64,000 bases of DNA from Halorubrum alkaliphilum (GTDB lineage: Archaea; Halobacteriota; Halobacteria; Halobacteriales; Haloferacaceae): NCBI RefSeq assembly GCF_017873815.1, contig NZ_JAGGKQ010000017.1:1-64000 (forward strand), given 5' to 3'. Numbering within the stretch: the stretch's first letter is position 1; each line of letters begins with the position of its first letter. The translations under genes and the position numbers were made by a program. The notes under the pieces were generated by a model. The model worked only from the letters and a program-made list of their open reading frames with translations. It made no database searches and had not been told where the DNA came from. Positions 41,583-49,806 of this stretch are shown piece after piece.

Positions 41583-42533
41583 GTGCCGCTCGGGTCGCCC
41601 CTCACCGAGATCGTCCTTCTCGCCGTCGGCGTCGCCCTGCTGTACGCCGGCGCGGAGCTGTTGGTCTCGGGTGCCCGGGACCTCGCGCTCGCGGTCGGGC
41701 TCAAGGCATCGACCGTCGGGGTCACCGTCGTCGCGTTCGCGACGACCGCCCCGGAACTGTTCGTCGCCGTCCTCGGCGCGGTCACCGTCTCGACCGACAT
41801 CGGGCTCGGCGCGATCGTCGGCTCCAACATCGCCAACGTCGGGTTGGTGTTGGGGGTCGCCGCGCTGATCCGCCCGCTTGAGGTGTCCGAGACCGTGTTA
41901 GAGCGCCACGTCCCGTTCATGGTGCTCGCGGCGGTGCTGCTCGTCGCGCTCGGCTGGGACGGCCGGATCGGCCCGGTCGAGGGGGTCGTCCTTCTCGTCA
42001 CGCTCGTGGGGTTCACGTTCGTCGTGCTCCGCCGGATCCGGCGGACGCAGGCCGGCATCTCCGCGGGGGAACGCGAGGAGATGCCGGACGCGGAGCCGCG
42101 GGACGTGGCCGCCGTGATCGGGGGGATCGTCGCCCTCGTCCTCGGGTCGCGGTGGCTGATCGAGGGCGGGCGGGAGCTGCTCGCGGCCGCCGGCTTCACC
42201 GACCTCTTCATCGGGCTCACCGTGCTCGCCATCGGCACGTCGTTGCCCGAACTCGCCGCGAGCGTCGTGGCCGCCGTCCGCGACGAGGCGAGCTTCAGCG
42301 TCGGCAACGTCGTCGGCTCGAACATCTACAACGTGCTCGCCGTGATCGGAATCCTAGCGCTCATCGCCCCCATCAACGTGAGCGCCTCGGTCCGCGCGTT
42401 CGAGTTCCCCGCGTTGATCGCCTTCACCCTCCTCCTAGTCGGCCTGATGTACCGCGGAAGGCGGCTCTCGCGCGCTGACGGGGCGATCCTCGTCGTCGCC
42501 TACGTTGGGTTCATCTACCTGTTGATCCCGTGA
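41583..42533 (+). CDS. Ca2+/cation (Na+) antiporter, CaCA family
   Basis: The 316-residue membrane protein has about ten segments and the two inverted alpha repeats that bind cations: ATTAPELFVAVLGAV with GAIVGSNIANVGLVLG (residues ~50-100), and GTSLPELAASVVAAVRDEA with GNVVGSNIYNVLAVIG (~220-260). It probably exports calcium in exchange for sodium or protons. GTG 41583 is preferred because a TATA-like CGTTTTTGCC lies about 30 nt upstream; an ATG at 41556 adds nine basic residues. Confidence 0.9.
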   Translation: MPLGSPLTEIVLLAVGVALLYAGAELLVSGARDLALAVGLKASTVGVTVVAFATTAPELFVAVLGAVTVSTDIGLGAIVGSNIANVGLVLGVAALIRPLEVSETVLERHVPFMVLAAVLLVALGWDGRIGPVEGVVLLVTLVGFTFVVLRRIRRTQAGISAGEREEMPDAEPRDVAAVIGGIVALVLGSRWLIEGGRELLAAAGFTDLFIGLTVLAIGTSLPELAASVVAAVRDEASFSVGNVVGSNIYNVLAVIGILALIAPINVSASVRAFEFPALIAFTLLLVGLMYRGRRLSRADGAILVVAYVGFIYLLIP

Positions 42534-42600
42534 TCGTGGCCGGGATCGAGAACGGACGTGTTCGAGCGCACCGCGCCCGCAACGACGTGAGCAACTATCT

Positions 42601-42634
42601 CATATATATGGGGCAGGAACATATATGTGTGCCC
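42601..42634. promoter_or_regulatory. Nested dyads over the TATA box of the HTH/TumE-like pair
   Basis: CATATATATG (42601-42610) and ACATATATGT (42619-42628) are perfect palindromes. The second contains the likely TATA box (about 30 nt before ATG 42652) and is flanked by GGGCA/TGCCC arms (42611-42615, 42630-42634). A repressor bound here would block TBP, as expected for an autoregulated toxin-antitoxin operon. Confidence 0.55.
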
Positions 42635-42651
42635 AAGCTGTAGCGTGGTGT

Positions 42652-43332
42652 ATGCCCGACGAGTCGTCATCTCCTGACGGCCCCACCGAGTTTCCTACGG
42701 ACGAAGAGCTACCGGACGAGCCGGTCACGGTAGCTGATATTGACCCGTTCGCTGTTGATGGGGATACCTACGAGGACGTCGATGACTTCGCGGCCGCAGA
42801 GTGGAAAAGCGAGACCACTGCGGACGAGCGAATCCGTACGGTGAGCAACGAAACGACGACTCCGAAGTCGGCGGGCGACCTCGCGGACGTGGCTCTCGTC
42901 TCAGAAACGAAAGCCAGAGCCACGCTCGACAAGCTTGCCGAAGAGGGTATCGTGAGAAGTCATCAGACGGACTCCGGGACGCTGTACGATCGAGACCCGG
43001 AGTGGCATCTCCTCAAACAGATCCGGAAACTCGCCGGGAGCGAAACGCTTGTCGATCAGATCCAGCGAGTGAAACAGGAACTCGCGGAGTACAGAGCCAC
43101 ATATGACACAACCGATCCTGAGGAACTCCTGATTTCGGATGCGAAACTCACTCAGGCCGAACTCGACGACGTCTCTCACTGGCGGACAGCTGAACGAGAG
43201 CTCAGCCACCTTAGAGCGGCATACCGCCTCAAAGAAGCAAAAGAACAGACGCTCTCCCTGACTGAACCGGGGGAAGGACGAACCGGTAGTCGGACAACAC
43301 CTCCCGCTGGCAATCAGTCATCACTCCAGTGA
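42652..43332 (+). CDS. Winged-helix regulator (DUF7342-like), possible antitoxin
   Basis: The product is 226 residues. After an acidic, disordered N-terminus of ~50 residues comes a winged helix (ADERIRTVSNETTTPKSAGD, then VSETKARATLDKLAEEGIV and TLYDRDPEWHLLKQI) and a C-terminal coiled coil (ELSHLRAAYRLKEAKEQTL). It resembles haloarchaeal DUF7342 regulators. Its TGA overlaps the ATG of the next gene by one base (TGATG), so the two are made together. Codon use is more AT-tolerant than in flanking genes, suggesting transfer. ATG 42652 is chosen since the TATA box at about 42620 lies ~30 nt before it; an upstream ATG at 42625 would lie inside the promoter. Confidence 0.7.
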   Translation: MPDESSSPDGPTEFPTDEELPDEPVTVADIDPFAVDGDTYEDVDDFAAAEWKSETTADERIRTVSNETTTPKSAGDLADVALVSETKARATLDKLAEEGIVRSHQTDSGTLYDRDPEWHLLKQIRKLAGSETLVDQIQRVKQELAEYRATYDTTDPEELLISDAKLTQAELDDVSHWRTAERELSHLRAAYRLKEAKEQTLSLTEPGEGRTGSRTTPPAGNQSSLQ

Positions 43333-43805
43333 TGGGGATGGGAAACGGCTCTCGAATCGATTCCAAAGCGATCGATGAGAGCGTGGAGCAGATGCGCCAC
43401 CAACTCGACAAGGGAGTCATCAAAGTCCGATTCCGGTATCGGAAGGGTCAGCCCTTCAAACACCGGGAAGGGGAGGACCTCAGGGCAGCACGGGTCACTG
43501 TCGCCCCCGGAATCCACAAGCGAGGTGGGTATTTCGACGTTCAGTGGTGGGTGAACGGAGACTACAAATACCACTACCGGGAGGACGGACTGGAATTTAG
43601 GTTCGGGCGCGAGGCGGCGAATGAACCCACCAGCAAGCCGGTACGGCATTTCCACCCGCCGGGGGATCTCGACGCACACACCCGATCCTGTATCGGGGTC
43701 GAGCAACCACCTGAGCTCGTCACGATCGCTGTACTGAAAACGTGGTGGGCAGCGGTCGAAAACGGTGATGAGAACCTAGTGAACGCGCAGAACGGCTTAC
43801 CGTAG
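43332..43805 (+). CDS. TumE-like protein, possible toxin
   Basis: The product is 157 residues and soluble. The middle and C-terminal part (YFDVQWWVNGDYKYHYRED, KPVRHFHPPGDLDAHTRS, then PPELVTIAVLKTWW) resembles the haloarchaeal DUF6516/TumE-like proteins that sit behind HTH genes, in which a histidine-rich strand-loop is conserved. TumE is the toxin partner in some HTH-associated pairs; here this is inference from context and motif. Its ATG overlaps the upstream stop codon. It begins MGMGNGSRIDSKAIDESVEQ. No signal peptide or membrane segment. Confidence 0.55.
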   Translation: MGMGNGSRIDSKAIDESVEQMRHQLDKGVIKVRFRYRKGQPFKHREGEDLRAARVTVAPGIHKRGGYFDVQWWVNGDYKYHYREDGLEFRFGREAANEPTSKPVRHFHPPGDLDAHTRSCIGVEQPPELVTIAVLKTWWAAVENGDENLVNAQNGLP

Positions 43806-43814
43806 TCCGGGTCA

Positions 43815-43850
43815 GTTCCCAACGACTGAACTCGTGGGCTTCCTCCTTGA
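43815..43850 (-). repeat. IS200/IS605-type right-end-like hairpin remnant
   Basis: On the minus strand the sequence reads GGAAGCCCACGAGTTCAG followed by TCGTTGGGAACTGAC, an imperfect hairpin (CCCACGA/TCGTTGGG). I recall this kind of sequence at the ends of haloarchaeal IS200/IS605 elements carrying tnpB. No tnpB or tnpA is left here, so at most it is a scar. Confidence 0.35.
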
Positions 43851-44041
43851 TTTTGTGTGATCAACGCGTGTAACAGACCGATAAGAGCGTCGGAGGAGCC
43901 GGTCACCGCGCTGACAACGGCTTATACGCGAACGCCACGCCGACCACACCGATCTCCGCCCGCTCACCTGTTCATAAACCCGCACTCACGATCCGGCCGC
44001 GAATCGACGGGTATTCGGTCGCCCGCTTCGGAACGGGAGGC

Positions 44042-45565
44042 GTGATAGGCATCGTCGTCAGTCGGGCCGACAGCGCCTCAGAACACATCGGCGAGCGACT
44101 CCTCGCGATCGGCGACTGGACGCGCCACGAGGACGCGACCCGCTCGGACGCCGACGGTGGCGGCACCTACTACCGCACCGACGGGTTCGAACTGCGGGAG
44201 TTCGACGACCTCCACATCGACCTGTCGAACCCGGCGGCCGCGTTCGGGGAGAGCGAGAACGGAGGTACCGCCGAGTTCCTCGTCTTCGTCTCCCGGCACT
44301 CCGGGGAGACGGGTCGGCTGCTGACCGCCCACGTCACCGGTAACTTCGGGCCGGCGGAGTACGGCGGAGAGCCGCGAACCCTCTCGCGGGCCGCGCCCGG
44401 CCCGGTGAGTCGCGTCGTTGACGCGCTGGCGACCCACGCGCCCGACGGGTACGACGTGGGGATCGAGTGCACCCACCACGGGCCGACCGACACGGCGGTT
44501 CCCTCGCTGTTCGTCGAGGTCGGCTCCGACGAGCCGCAGTGGTCGGACCCGGCGGCCGCGGGCGCGGTCGCGCGGGCCGTGCTCGACCTGCGGGGAACCG
44601 GGCCGAACCTCGTCGGCGGGGACGGCCGCCCGCGCCACGTCGTCGGCTTCGGTGGCGGCCATTACGCTCCGCGGTTCACCCGGATCGTTCGCGACTCCGA
44701 GTGGACGGTCGGGCACGTCGCGGCGGACTGGGGGCTCGGCGAGATGGGCGCGGCCGAGGCGAACCGGGACGTGATCGCGGCGGCCTTCGAGCGGAGCAAC
44801 GCGGCCTACGCCGTCATCGACGGCGACCGCCCCGCGCTCGCCGAGACGGTCGAGGCGCTCGGCCACCGGGTCGTAAGCGAGACGTGGATCCGGGTCGTCG
44901 GCGACCGGCCGCTCGCGCTGGTCGAGACGCTCGAGGAGCGCGTCGCACCCGTCGCCGAGGGGCTCCGATTCGGGACCATCGTGCCCGACGGTTTCGAGGG
45001 GGGATCCGGTGACGACGGCCCTCGCGACGCCGTCGTCGTCCGGGATCTCCCGGCCGAACTCCTCGCGCGGGCACAGGGGATAAACGGCGCGGACGCGGAC
45101 GGCGACGACAACGCAGTCGACGCGGACGGCGACGACAACGCAGTCGACGCGGACGGCGACGACAACGCAGACGACGCCGTCGGCGACGCGGCTCGGGCCG
45201 TGGTCGAGGCGAACGCGGTCGCGTTCGAGACCGAGCAGGCCGGCACTCGTGCGGTCGGTCGGGTCGCGTTCGCGGCCGCCGCCACCGCTCCGGGGTACGA
45301 CGACCTCGTTGCCGACCTCGCTAGCGTGCTCGAGACCGCCTACGACGAGGTGACGATCGAGCGGACTCCCGGCGACGACCCGGACGCGGTGGTCGCCCGG
45401 GAGACCGCGTTCGACCCGGAGCGGGCGGCTATCCGGGGCGTCCCCGAGGGGCCGGCGTTCGGCACACTCGCGGACGGGGAGGCGGTCGAGATCAACGGGG
45501 AGACGGTCCGTCCGGCGGAGGTCTCACGCGAGACCGAAGAGCGGTTCCCGATCGATCCGGCCTGA
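44042..45565 (+). CDS. dtdA: D-aminoacyl-tRNA deacylase, archaeal type (DtdA/DTD2)
   Basis: The enzyme hydrolyses D-amino acids wrongly attached to tRNA. The 507-residue protein shows the archaeal GEK1-like fold: VVSRADSASEHIGERLLAIG at the start, LVFVSRHSGETGRLLTAHVTGN, GIECTHHGPTDTAVPSLFVEVGS and HVVGFGGGHYAPRFTRI with the probable zinc-binding histidines. The C-terminal half is less conserved and contains a 27-bp tandem repeat (three units, 45092-45172) that adds DADGDDNAV repeats. The start is GTG 44042. Confidence 0.9.
   Translation: MIGIVVSRADSASEHIGERLLAIGDWTRHEDATRSDADGGGTYYRTDGFELREFDDLHIDLSNPAAAFGESENGGTAEFLVFVSRHSGETGRLLTAHVTGNFGPAEYGGEPRTLSRAAPGPVSRVVDALATHAPDGYDVGIECTHHGPTDTAVPSLFVEVGSDEPQWSDPAAAGAVARAVLDLRGTGPNLVGGDGRPRHVVGFGGGHYAPRFTRIVRDSEWTVGHVAADWGLGEMGAAEANRDVIAAAFERSNAAYAVIDGDRPALAETVEALGHRVVSETWIRVVGDRPLALVETLEERVAPVAEGLRFGTIVPDGFEGGSGDDGPRDAVVVRDLPAELLARAQGINGADADGDDNAVDADGDDNAVDADGDDNADDAVGDAARAVVEANAVAFETEQAGTRAVGRVAFAAAATAPGYDDLVADLASVLETAYDEVTIERTPGDDPDAVVARETAFDPERAAIRGVPEGPAFGTLADGEAVEINGETVRPAEVSRETEERFPIDPA
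45092..45172. repeat. Three 27-bp tandem units in dtdA
   Basis: Units start at 45092, 45119 and 45146 and differ in one base of the last unit. Each encodes DADGDDNAV-like residues, so the frame is kept and an acidic loop is lengthened. Confidence 0.92.
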
Positions 45566-45688
45566 GACGCCCGCGCCGCGAATCGACGGGCTCACCGCCC
45601 GATCCGTGCCCGACCGCAGAGACGCGTCCGACTCGCGTCAGACGATCGGGCAAAAATAAATACGTCCGGGTCGCAACTGGACCATATA

Positions 45689-46843
45689 ATGGACTCTATC
45701 GTTGAGGACGCCATCGACGAGGCCGAGGACGCCCCGGACGACGGGACCGGGGAGCCCGGCGACCCCGCCGGGGACGGGCACGCGGGCGCGCCCCCACAGA
45801 CCGGAACGATGACCGACGACGAGCTACAGGACGTTCTGCAGGACCTCCAGACGAACATCACCGTCGTCGGCTGTGGCGGCGCGGGCGGCAACACGGTCAA
45901 CCGGATGACCGAGGAGGGGATCAAGGGCGCGAAGCTCGTCGCTGCCAACACGGACGTCCAGCACCTCGTCAACATCGAGGCGGACACGAAGATCCTGATG
46001 GGCCAACAGAAGACCCAGGGCCGCGGCGCGGGCTCGCTCCCGCAGGTCGGCGAGGAGGCGGCTATCGAGTCCCAAGAGGAGATCCAGGACGCCATTGACG
46101 GCTCCGACATGGTGTTCGTCACCGCAGGGCTCGGGGGCGGGACGGGGACCGGCTCCGCGCCGGTCGTCGCGAAGGCCGCTCGCGAGTCGGGCGCGCTCAC
46201 CATCGCCATCGTCACCACTCCGTTCACCGCGGAAGGCGAGGTGCGCCGGACGAACGCCGAGGCCGGCCTGGAACGACTCCGTGACGTGAGCGATACCGTC
46301 ATCGTCGTCCCCAACGACCGGCTGCTCGACGCAGTCGGCAAACTGCCCGTTCGGCAGGCGTTCAAGGTGTCCGACGAGGTGTTGATGCGCTCGGTGAAGG
46401 GGATCACGGAGCTGATCACCAAGCCCGGCCTCGTCAACCTTGACTTCGCCGACGTCCGCACCGTGATGGAGAAGGGTGGCGTCGCGATGATCGGGCTCGG
46501 CGAGTCCGACTCGGAGTCGAAGGCGCAGGACTCGGTGAAGAGCGCGCTCCGCTCGCCGTTGCTCGACGTCGACATCTCCGGCGCGAATTCCGCGTTGGTC
46601 AACGTCACCGGCGGACAGGACATGAGCATCGAGGAGGCGGAGGGCGTCGTCGAGGAGATCTACGACCGGATCGACCCCGATGCGCGGATCATCTGGGGGA
46701 CCTCCGTCGACGAGGAGCTCGACGGCGAGATGCGCACGATGATCGTCGTCACCGGCGTCGAGTCCCCGCAGATCTACGGTCGGCAGGGCGACGACGCCGA
46801 CGCGACCCCAGCCGAGATGGAAGACATCGACTACGTCGAGTGA
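45689..46843 (+). CDS. ftsZ1: Cell division protein FtsZ1
   Basis: FtsZ polymerises with GTP into the division ring. The 384-residue protein begins [18 protein letters not shown], the start typical of haloarchaeal FtsZ1, which in Haloferax organises the ring before FtsZ2 drives constriction. The GTP-binding parts are clear: [15 protein letters not shown], the tubulin signature [13 protein letters not shown], and [12 protein letters not shown]. It has the T7 loop [15 protein letters not shown]. An AAAATAAATA TATA element ends about 25 nt before the ATG. A 22-bp tandem array lies just downstream. Confidence 0.95.
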   Translation: MDSIVEDAIDEAEDAPDDGTGEPGDPAGDGHAGAPPQTGTMTDDELQDVLQDLQTNITVVGCGGAGGNTVNRMTEEGIKGAKLVAANTDVQHLVNIEADTKILMGQQKTQGRGAGSLPQVGEEAAIESQEEIQDAIDGSDMVFVTAGLGGGTGTGSAPVVAKAARESGALTIAIVTTPFTAEGEVRRTNAEAGLERLRDVSDTVIVVPNDRLLDAVGKLPVRQAFKVSDEVLMRSVKGITELITKPGLVNLDFADVRTVMEKGGVAMIGLGESDSESKAQDSVKSALRSPLLDVDISGANSALVNVTGGQDMSIEEAEGVVEEIYDRIDPDARIIWGTSVDEELDGEMRTMIVVTGVESPQIYGRQGDDADATPAEMEDIDYVE

Positions 46844-46892
46844 CCGGTCGGCGCTCGCCGACCGCCGTGTCGCCCCGTGCCCGAGAGCGTTT

Positions 46893-47012
46893 CCGGTCGC
46901 CTCCGGAATCGCTCCCGGTCGCCTTCGGAATCGCTCCCGGTCGCCTTCGGAATCGCTCCCGGTCGCCTTCGGAATCGCTCCCGGTCGCCTCCGGAATTGC
47001 TCCCGGTTGCCC
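46893..47012. repeat. 22-bp tandem array downstream of ftsZ1
   Basis: Five complete units of the type CCGGTCGCCTTCGGAATCG plus CTC start at 46893, 46915, 46937, 46959 and 46981, followed by a partial sixth. The middle three are identical; the first and last carry one or two changes. The array is intergenic, between the ftsZ1 stop (46843) and ATG 47055. Confidence 0.93.
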
Positions 47013-47054
47013 CGTCTCCACTGAACCGCCTTCCCCTCCGCTCACCCTCCACGC

Positions 47055-47318
47055 ATGCCATCGCTCCCGCTCACGGCCGACCCCGACGCAGTTCCCGATG
47101 TCGACGAGCCGGAGCCGAACGTCGACCGCGGACTCCCGGCGTTCGTCGGGGTGCCCGCGCTCGCGTTCGTTGCGACTGCCGCCGCTCTTCTCGTCGGGGG
47201 CATCCTGACCGGCGAGCCGGTCACGTGGGACGCCGCGCCCGGCCTCGCTCGAAACGGGCTGACCGCGGCCGGGATCGCCGGCGGCTTCCAGTGGCTGTTC
47301 GGCGGCGACGGGGCGTAG
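47055..47318 (+). CDS. Small membrane protein
   Basis: The 87-residue protein starts with an acidic, proline-rich stretch (~24 residues), then a hydrophobic segment (LPAFVGVPALAFVATAAALL) and a second weaker one near the C-terminus (LTAAGIAGGFQWLFGG). The function is unknown. The next gene follows on the same strand after 57 bp, so the two may be cotranscribed. Confidence 0.65.
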   Translation: MPSLPLTADPDAVPDVDEPEPNVDRGLPAFVGVPALAFVATAAALLVGGILTGEPVTWDAAPGLARNGLTAAGIAGGFQWLFGGDGA

Positions 47319-47375
47319 GCGCTCGGAGTCGCCGGGTACCGCGGGCTTATTAGGGCCGGGAGGCAACCGCCGACA

Positions 47376-49136
47376 ATGGCGAACGGGAAGCCCTCCGGAA
47401 GCGACGACGACGAACGATACGGCGACCCCGGCGGGTCGCTCGTGACACACTTTCTTACACGTGGATCGGTCCTCGGCGTCGTGTTCGTGGTCGGGTACCT
47501 CACCCGACCGCTCTGGCACGGTCTCGTGTATAGCGTCCTCTACTCGCCCGGTGCGGCGGTGTTCGGCGGGGGGATGGCGATCGTCGTGGTCGTGCTCTGG
47601 CTCCTGCCGCCGAGCCTGCTCGGTGGGCGCGGTGACGGGTCGCGCGACCGCGGTCGAAGCCGGATCGAGGGGTTGAGCGACGCCGACAGCGCCGTCGACG
47701 TCCTGCTCGAACTGGACGGCTCGACCGGGCGGAAGCTCCGGCTGTTCGTCGGTGCGCTGGCCGTGCTCACCCTCCTCGCGTTCCTCGTCGGCGTGCCGGC
47801 CGGCGCGCTCGAACAGCGGACCATGGCCCAGTCGACGATGGCGGACGCCACGGAGCTCGACGACTTCCCGCAGGCGAACCCCGAGAACCCGCGGGTCGTC
47901 CCGCGACAGGTCGCCGACGTCACCACGCGGGGGTCGGTCTCGTACCGGCAACACCGGCTCGGGACCAGCGACATCGCGCGGACCGAGGACGGCTCGCTCG
48001 CGTGGTCGTACGCGATACAGCCGGACGGGTTCCGCAACCAGCTGATCGAGAACCAGCGCGGCGTGCTCGTCACGGACATGACGCGGATGGACGACCGTCA
48101 GATCCGGACCTACGAGGAGGATTTCACCTACGGTGAGGGGATGCTGTTCCACCGCTCCGCGGACTGGAACCTCAAAGCGACCGACTACTTCTCGAAGTAC
48201 GACGACGACGCGGTCGAGTTCAGCCACGACGGGCGGCCGTACATGTACTACCCGAAGACGGGCCACGAGTGGCACCTGACGCCGTTGCCGCACACGACGC
48301 CGACGTGGGACGGCGGGGCGCTCGTCTCGCCCGACGGGACGATCGAACACCTCACTCCGGAGGAGGCGGCCAACCACGACGTGTTGGACGGCCAGCGGCT
48401 CTACCCCATGACGCTCACCCGTGCCGAGACGGGGTCGCTCGGCTACCGGAACGGGATCATCAACCAGCTGCCGGTGGTCGGCGCACACGAGGGGCAAGTC
48501 GAGACGGCGCGGCTCCCGTCCGACGCCGACAACGCCCAGCCGTTCGTCATCGACCTCGAGGGCGAGCGGATGTCGTACGTGACGGCGATGGAACCGTACG
48601 GGGAGGACACCCGCGGGCTCGACGAGGTGTGGTTCGCCGACGCGGAGACGGGCGCGTACACCTACTTCGGCACCGGCGACGACACGCTGACCGGGCCGGA
48701 GCGGGCGATGGGGATCGCCCGGTCCGCGGACTCGCGGACCAACTGGGGACAGAACTTCGTGATCACCGAGCCCGTCCCGGTCACGATCGACGGGGGCCTC
48801 TGGTGGCATCTCAAGGTCACGCCGACCGACTACACGGACGTGACGCGCAACGTGTTCGTCAACGCCGACACGGGCAACGCGGTCGAGATCCGTGACGACG
48901 AGGCGGTCCGGTCGTTCATCCGCGGCACGGTCACCGAGGACGATCTGGACCCGATAGACGAGGGCGACGACGAGACGGCGGGCGATGACGGCGAGCCGGC
49001 GGACGCGATCTACTACGTGCTCGTCACCGACGCGGATGGCGAGGTGATCGAACGGATCCCGGTCGAACCCGGACAGGAGACGGTCATCGTCGAACCCGAC
49101 GACGACCGCGCGGCCAACGGGACGGTGACCGGGTAG
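47376..49136 (+). CDS. Membrane-anchored protein of unknown function
   Basis: The product is 586 residues. The N-terminus has two close hydrophobic segments (SVLGVVFVVGYLTRPLWHGL and AIVVVVLWLLPPSLL), a third at ~122-142 (FVGALAVLTLLAFLVGVPAG), and then a large domain of ~420 residues, presumably outside the cell, rich in Tyr, Trp and acidic residues (SYRQHRLGTSDIAR, EEDFTYGEGMLFHRSADWN, YMYYPKTGHEWHL). I do not recognise a family. The C-terminal part, with YYVLVTDADGEVIERIPVEPG, looks like a beta domain. The gene follows the small membrane protein and may form an operon with it. Confidence 0.65.
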   Translation: MANGKPSGSDDDERYGDPGGSLVTHFLTRGSVLGVVFVVGYLTRPLWHGLVYSVLYSPGAAVFGGGMAIVVVVLWLLPPSLLGGRGDGSRDRGRSRIEGLSDADSAVDVLLELDGSTGRKLRLFVGALAVLTLLAFLVGVPAGALEQRTMAQSTMADATELDDFPQANPENPRVVPRQVADVTTRGSVSYRQHRLGTSDIARTEDGSLAWSYAIQPDGFRNQLIENQRGVLVTDMTRMDDRQIRTYEEDFTYGEGMLFHRSADWNLKATDYFSKYDDDAVEFSHDGRPYMYYPKTGHEWHLTPLPHTTPTWDGGALVSPDGTIEHLTPEEAANHDVLDGQRLYPMTLTRAETGSLGYRNGIINQLPVVGAHEGQVETARLPSDADNAQPFVIDLEGERMSYVTAMEPYGEDTRGLDEVWFADAETGAYTYFGTGDDTLTGPERAMGIARSADSRTNWGQNFVITEPVPVTIDGGLWWHLKVTPTDYTDVTRNVFVNADTGNAVEIRDDEAVRSFIRGTVTEDDLDPIDEGDDETAGDDGEPADAIYYVLVTDADGEVIERIPVEPGQETVIVEPDDDRAANGTVTG

Positions 49137-49257
49137 CACGTCCCGGCCACCGGGTCCCGTCATCGTGAGTGGGCTCACATCGTCGGCCGGACACGGAGAT
49201 CACGAGTCGTGGGACGGCGAAACACCATTACCCCGTCGCCGAGATCCGGATGACGTG

Positions 49258-49791
49258 ATGACTGACGACTCGACCGAACACGTCCCGGACGCAGTCACGT
49301 CGTTGATCCGCGAGTCACGCCTCGTCTTCGGGGCCGTGCTCGTCGACGGGACCACGCGGATCGTCGAGCGTCTCGACCGCGGCGAGTTCGACGCGGACGA
49401 GGCGGAGATGGCGCTAGCTACGGCGTTCACGAGCGCGAACGCGGACCTCGTTCCCTTCGTCACCGACGAGGACCGCCCGGACGGCGGATCAACGGACGCG
49501 ACGGAAGGTCCGGATCGGGAGTCCGACCGGATCACGACGGTTGCGGACGCTCTCATTGCGATCGCCGATGCTCACACCTACTATCTCCTCTGTAACACGG
49601 AGCCCGGCGCGTGGAAGCGGATCCGGAACGCGGCGGACGGCGGATTCGATTCCGATGCCGGAACCGACGGGTCGGCCGCCGATCGGTACCGCGTCGCCGA
49701 CGACCTCGTCGACGAGGCGACCGAGCGCATCGGCGACCTCCCGGACTCCGTCACCGGAACGGAGATAGAGGTGATCGACTGGAGCGGGTGA
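49258..49791 (+). CDS. Hypothetical acidic protein
   Basis: The 177-residue soluble protein begins TDDSTEHVPDAVTSLIRESR and is mostly helical and acidic, with a disordered stretch (DRPDGGSTDATEGPDRESDR) in the middle. I do not recognise a family. ATG 49258 is used; in-frame codons upstream lack a clear promoter. It is convergent with the Mrp gene, 15 bp apart. There is no signal peptide or membrane segment. Confidence 0.55.
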   Translation: MTDDSTEHVPDAVTSLIRESRLVFGAVLVDGTTRIVERLDRGEFDADEAEMALATAFTSANADLVPFVTDEDRPDGGSTDATEGPDRESDRITTVADALIAIADAHTYYLLCNTEPGAWKRIRNAADGGFDSDAGTDGSAADRYRVADDLVDEATERIGDLPDSVTGTEIEVIDWSG

Positions 49792-49806
49792 CGACCGGTC
49801 GCGGGG

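Noticed and set aside
46749-49178. Minus-strand open frame of over 800 codons opposite ftsZ1 and the membrane protein gene
   Set aside because: It is arginine- and valine-rich and without motifs; GC-rich codon bias leaves stop-free antisense frames of this kind throughout the window.
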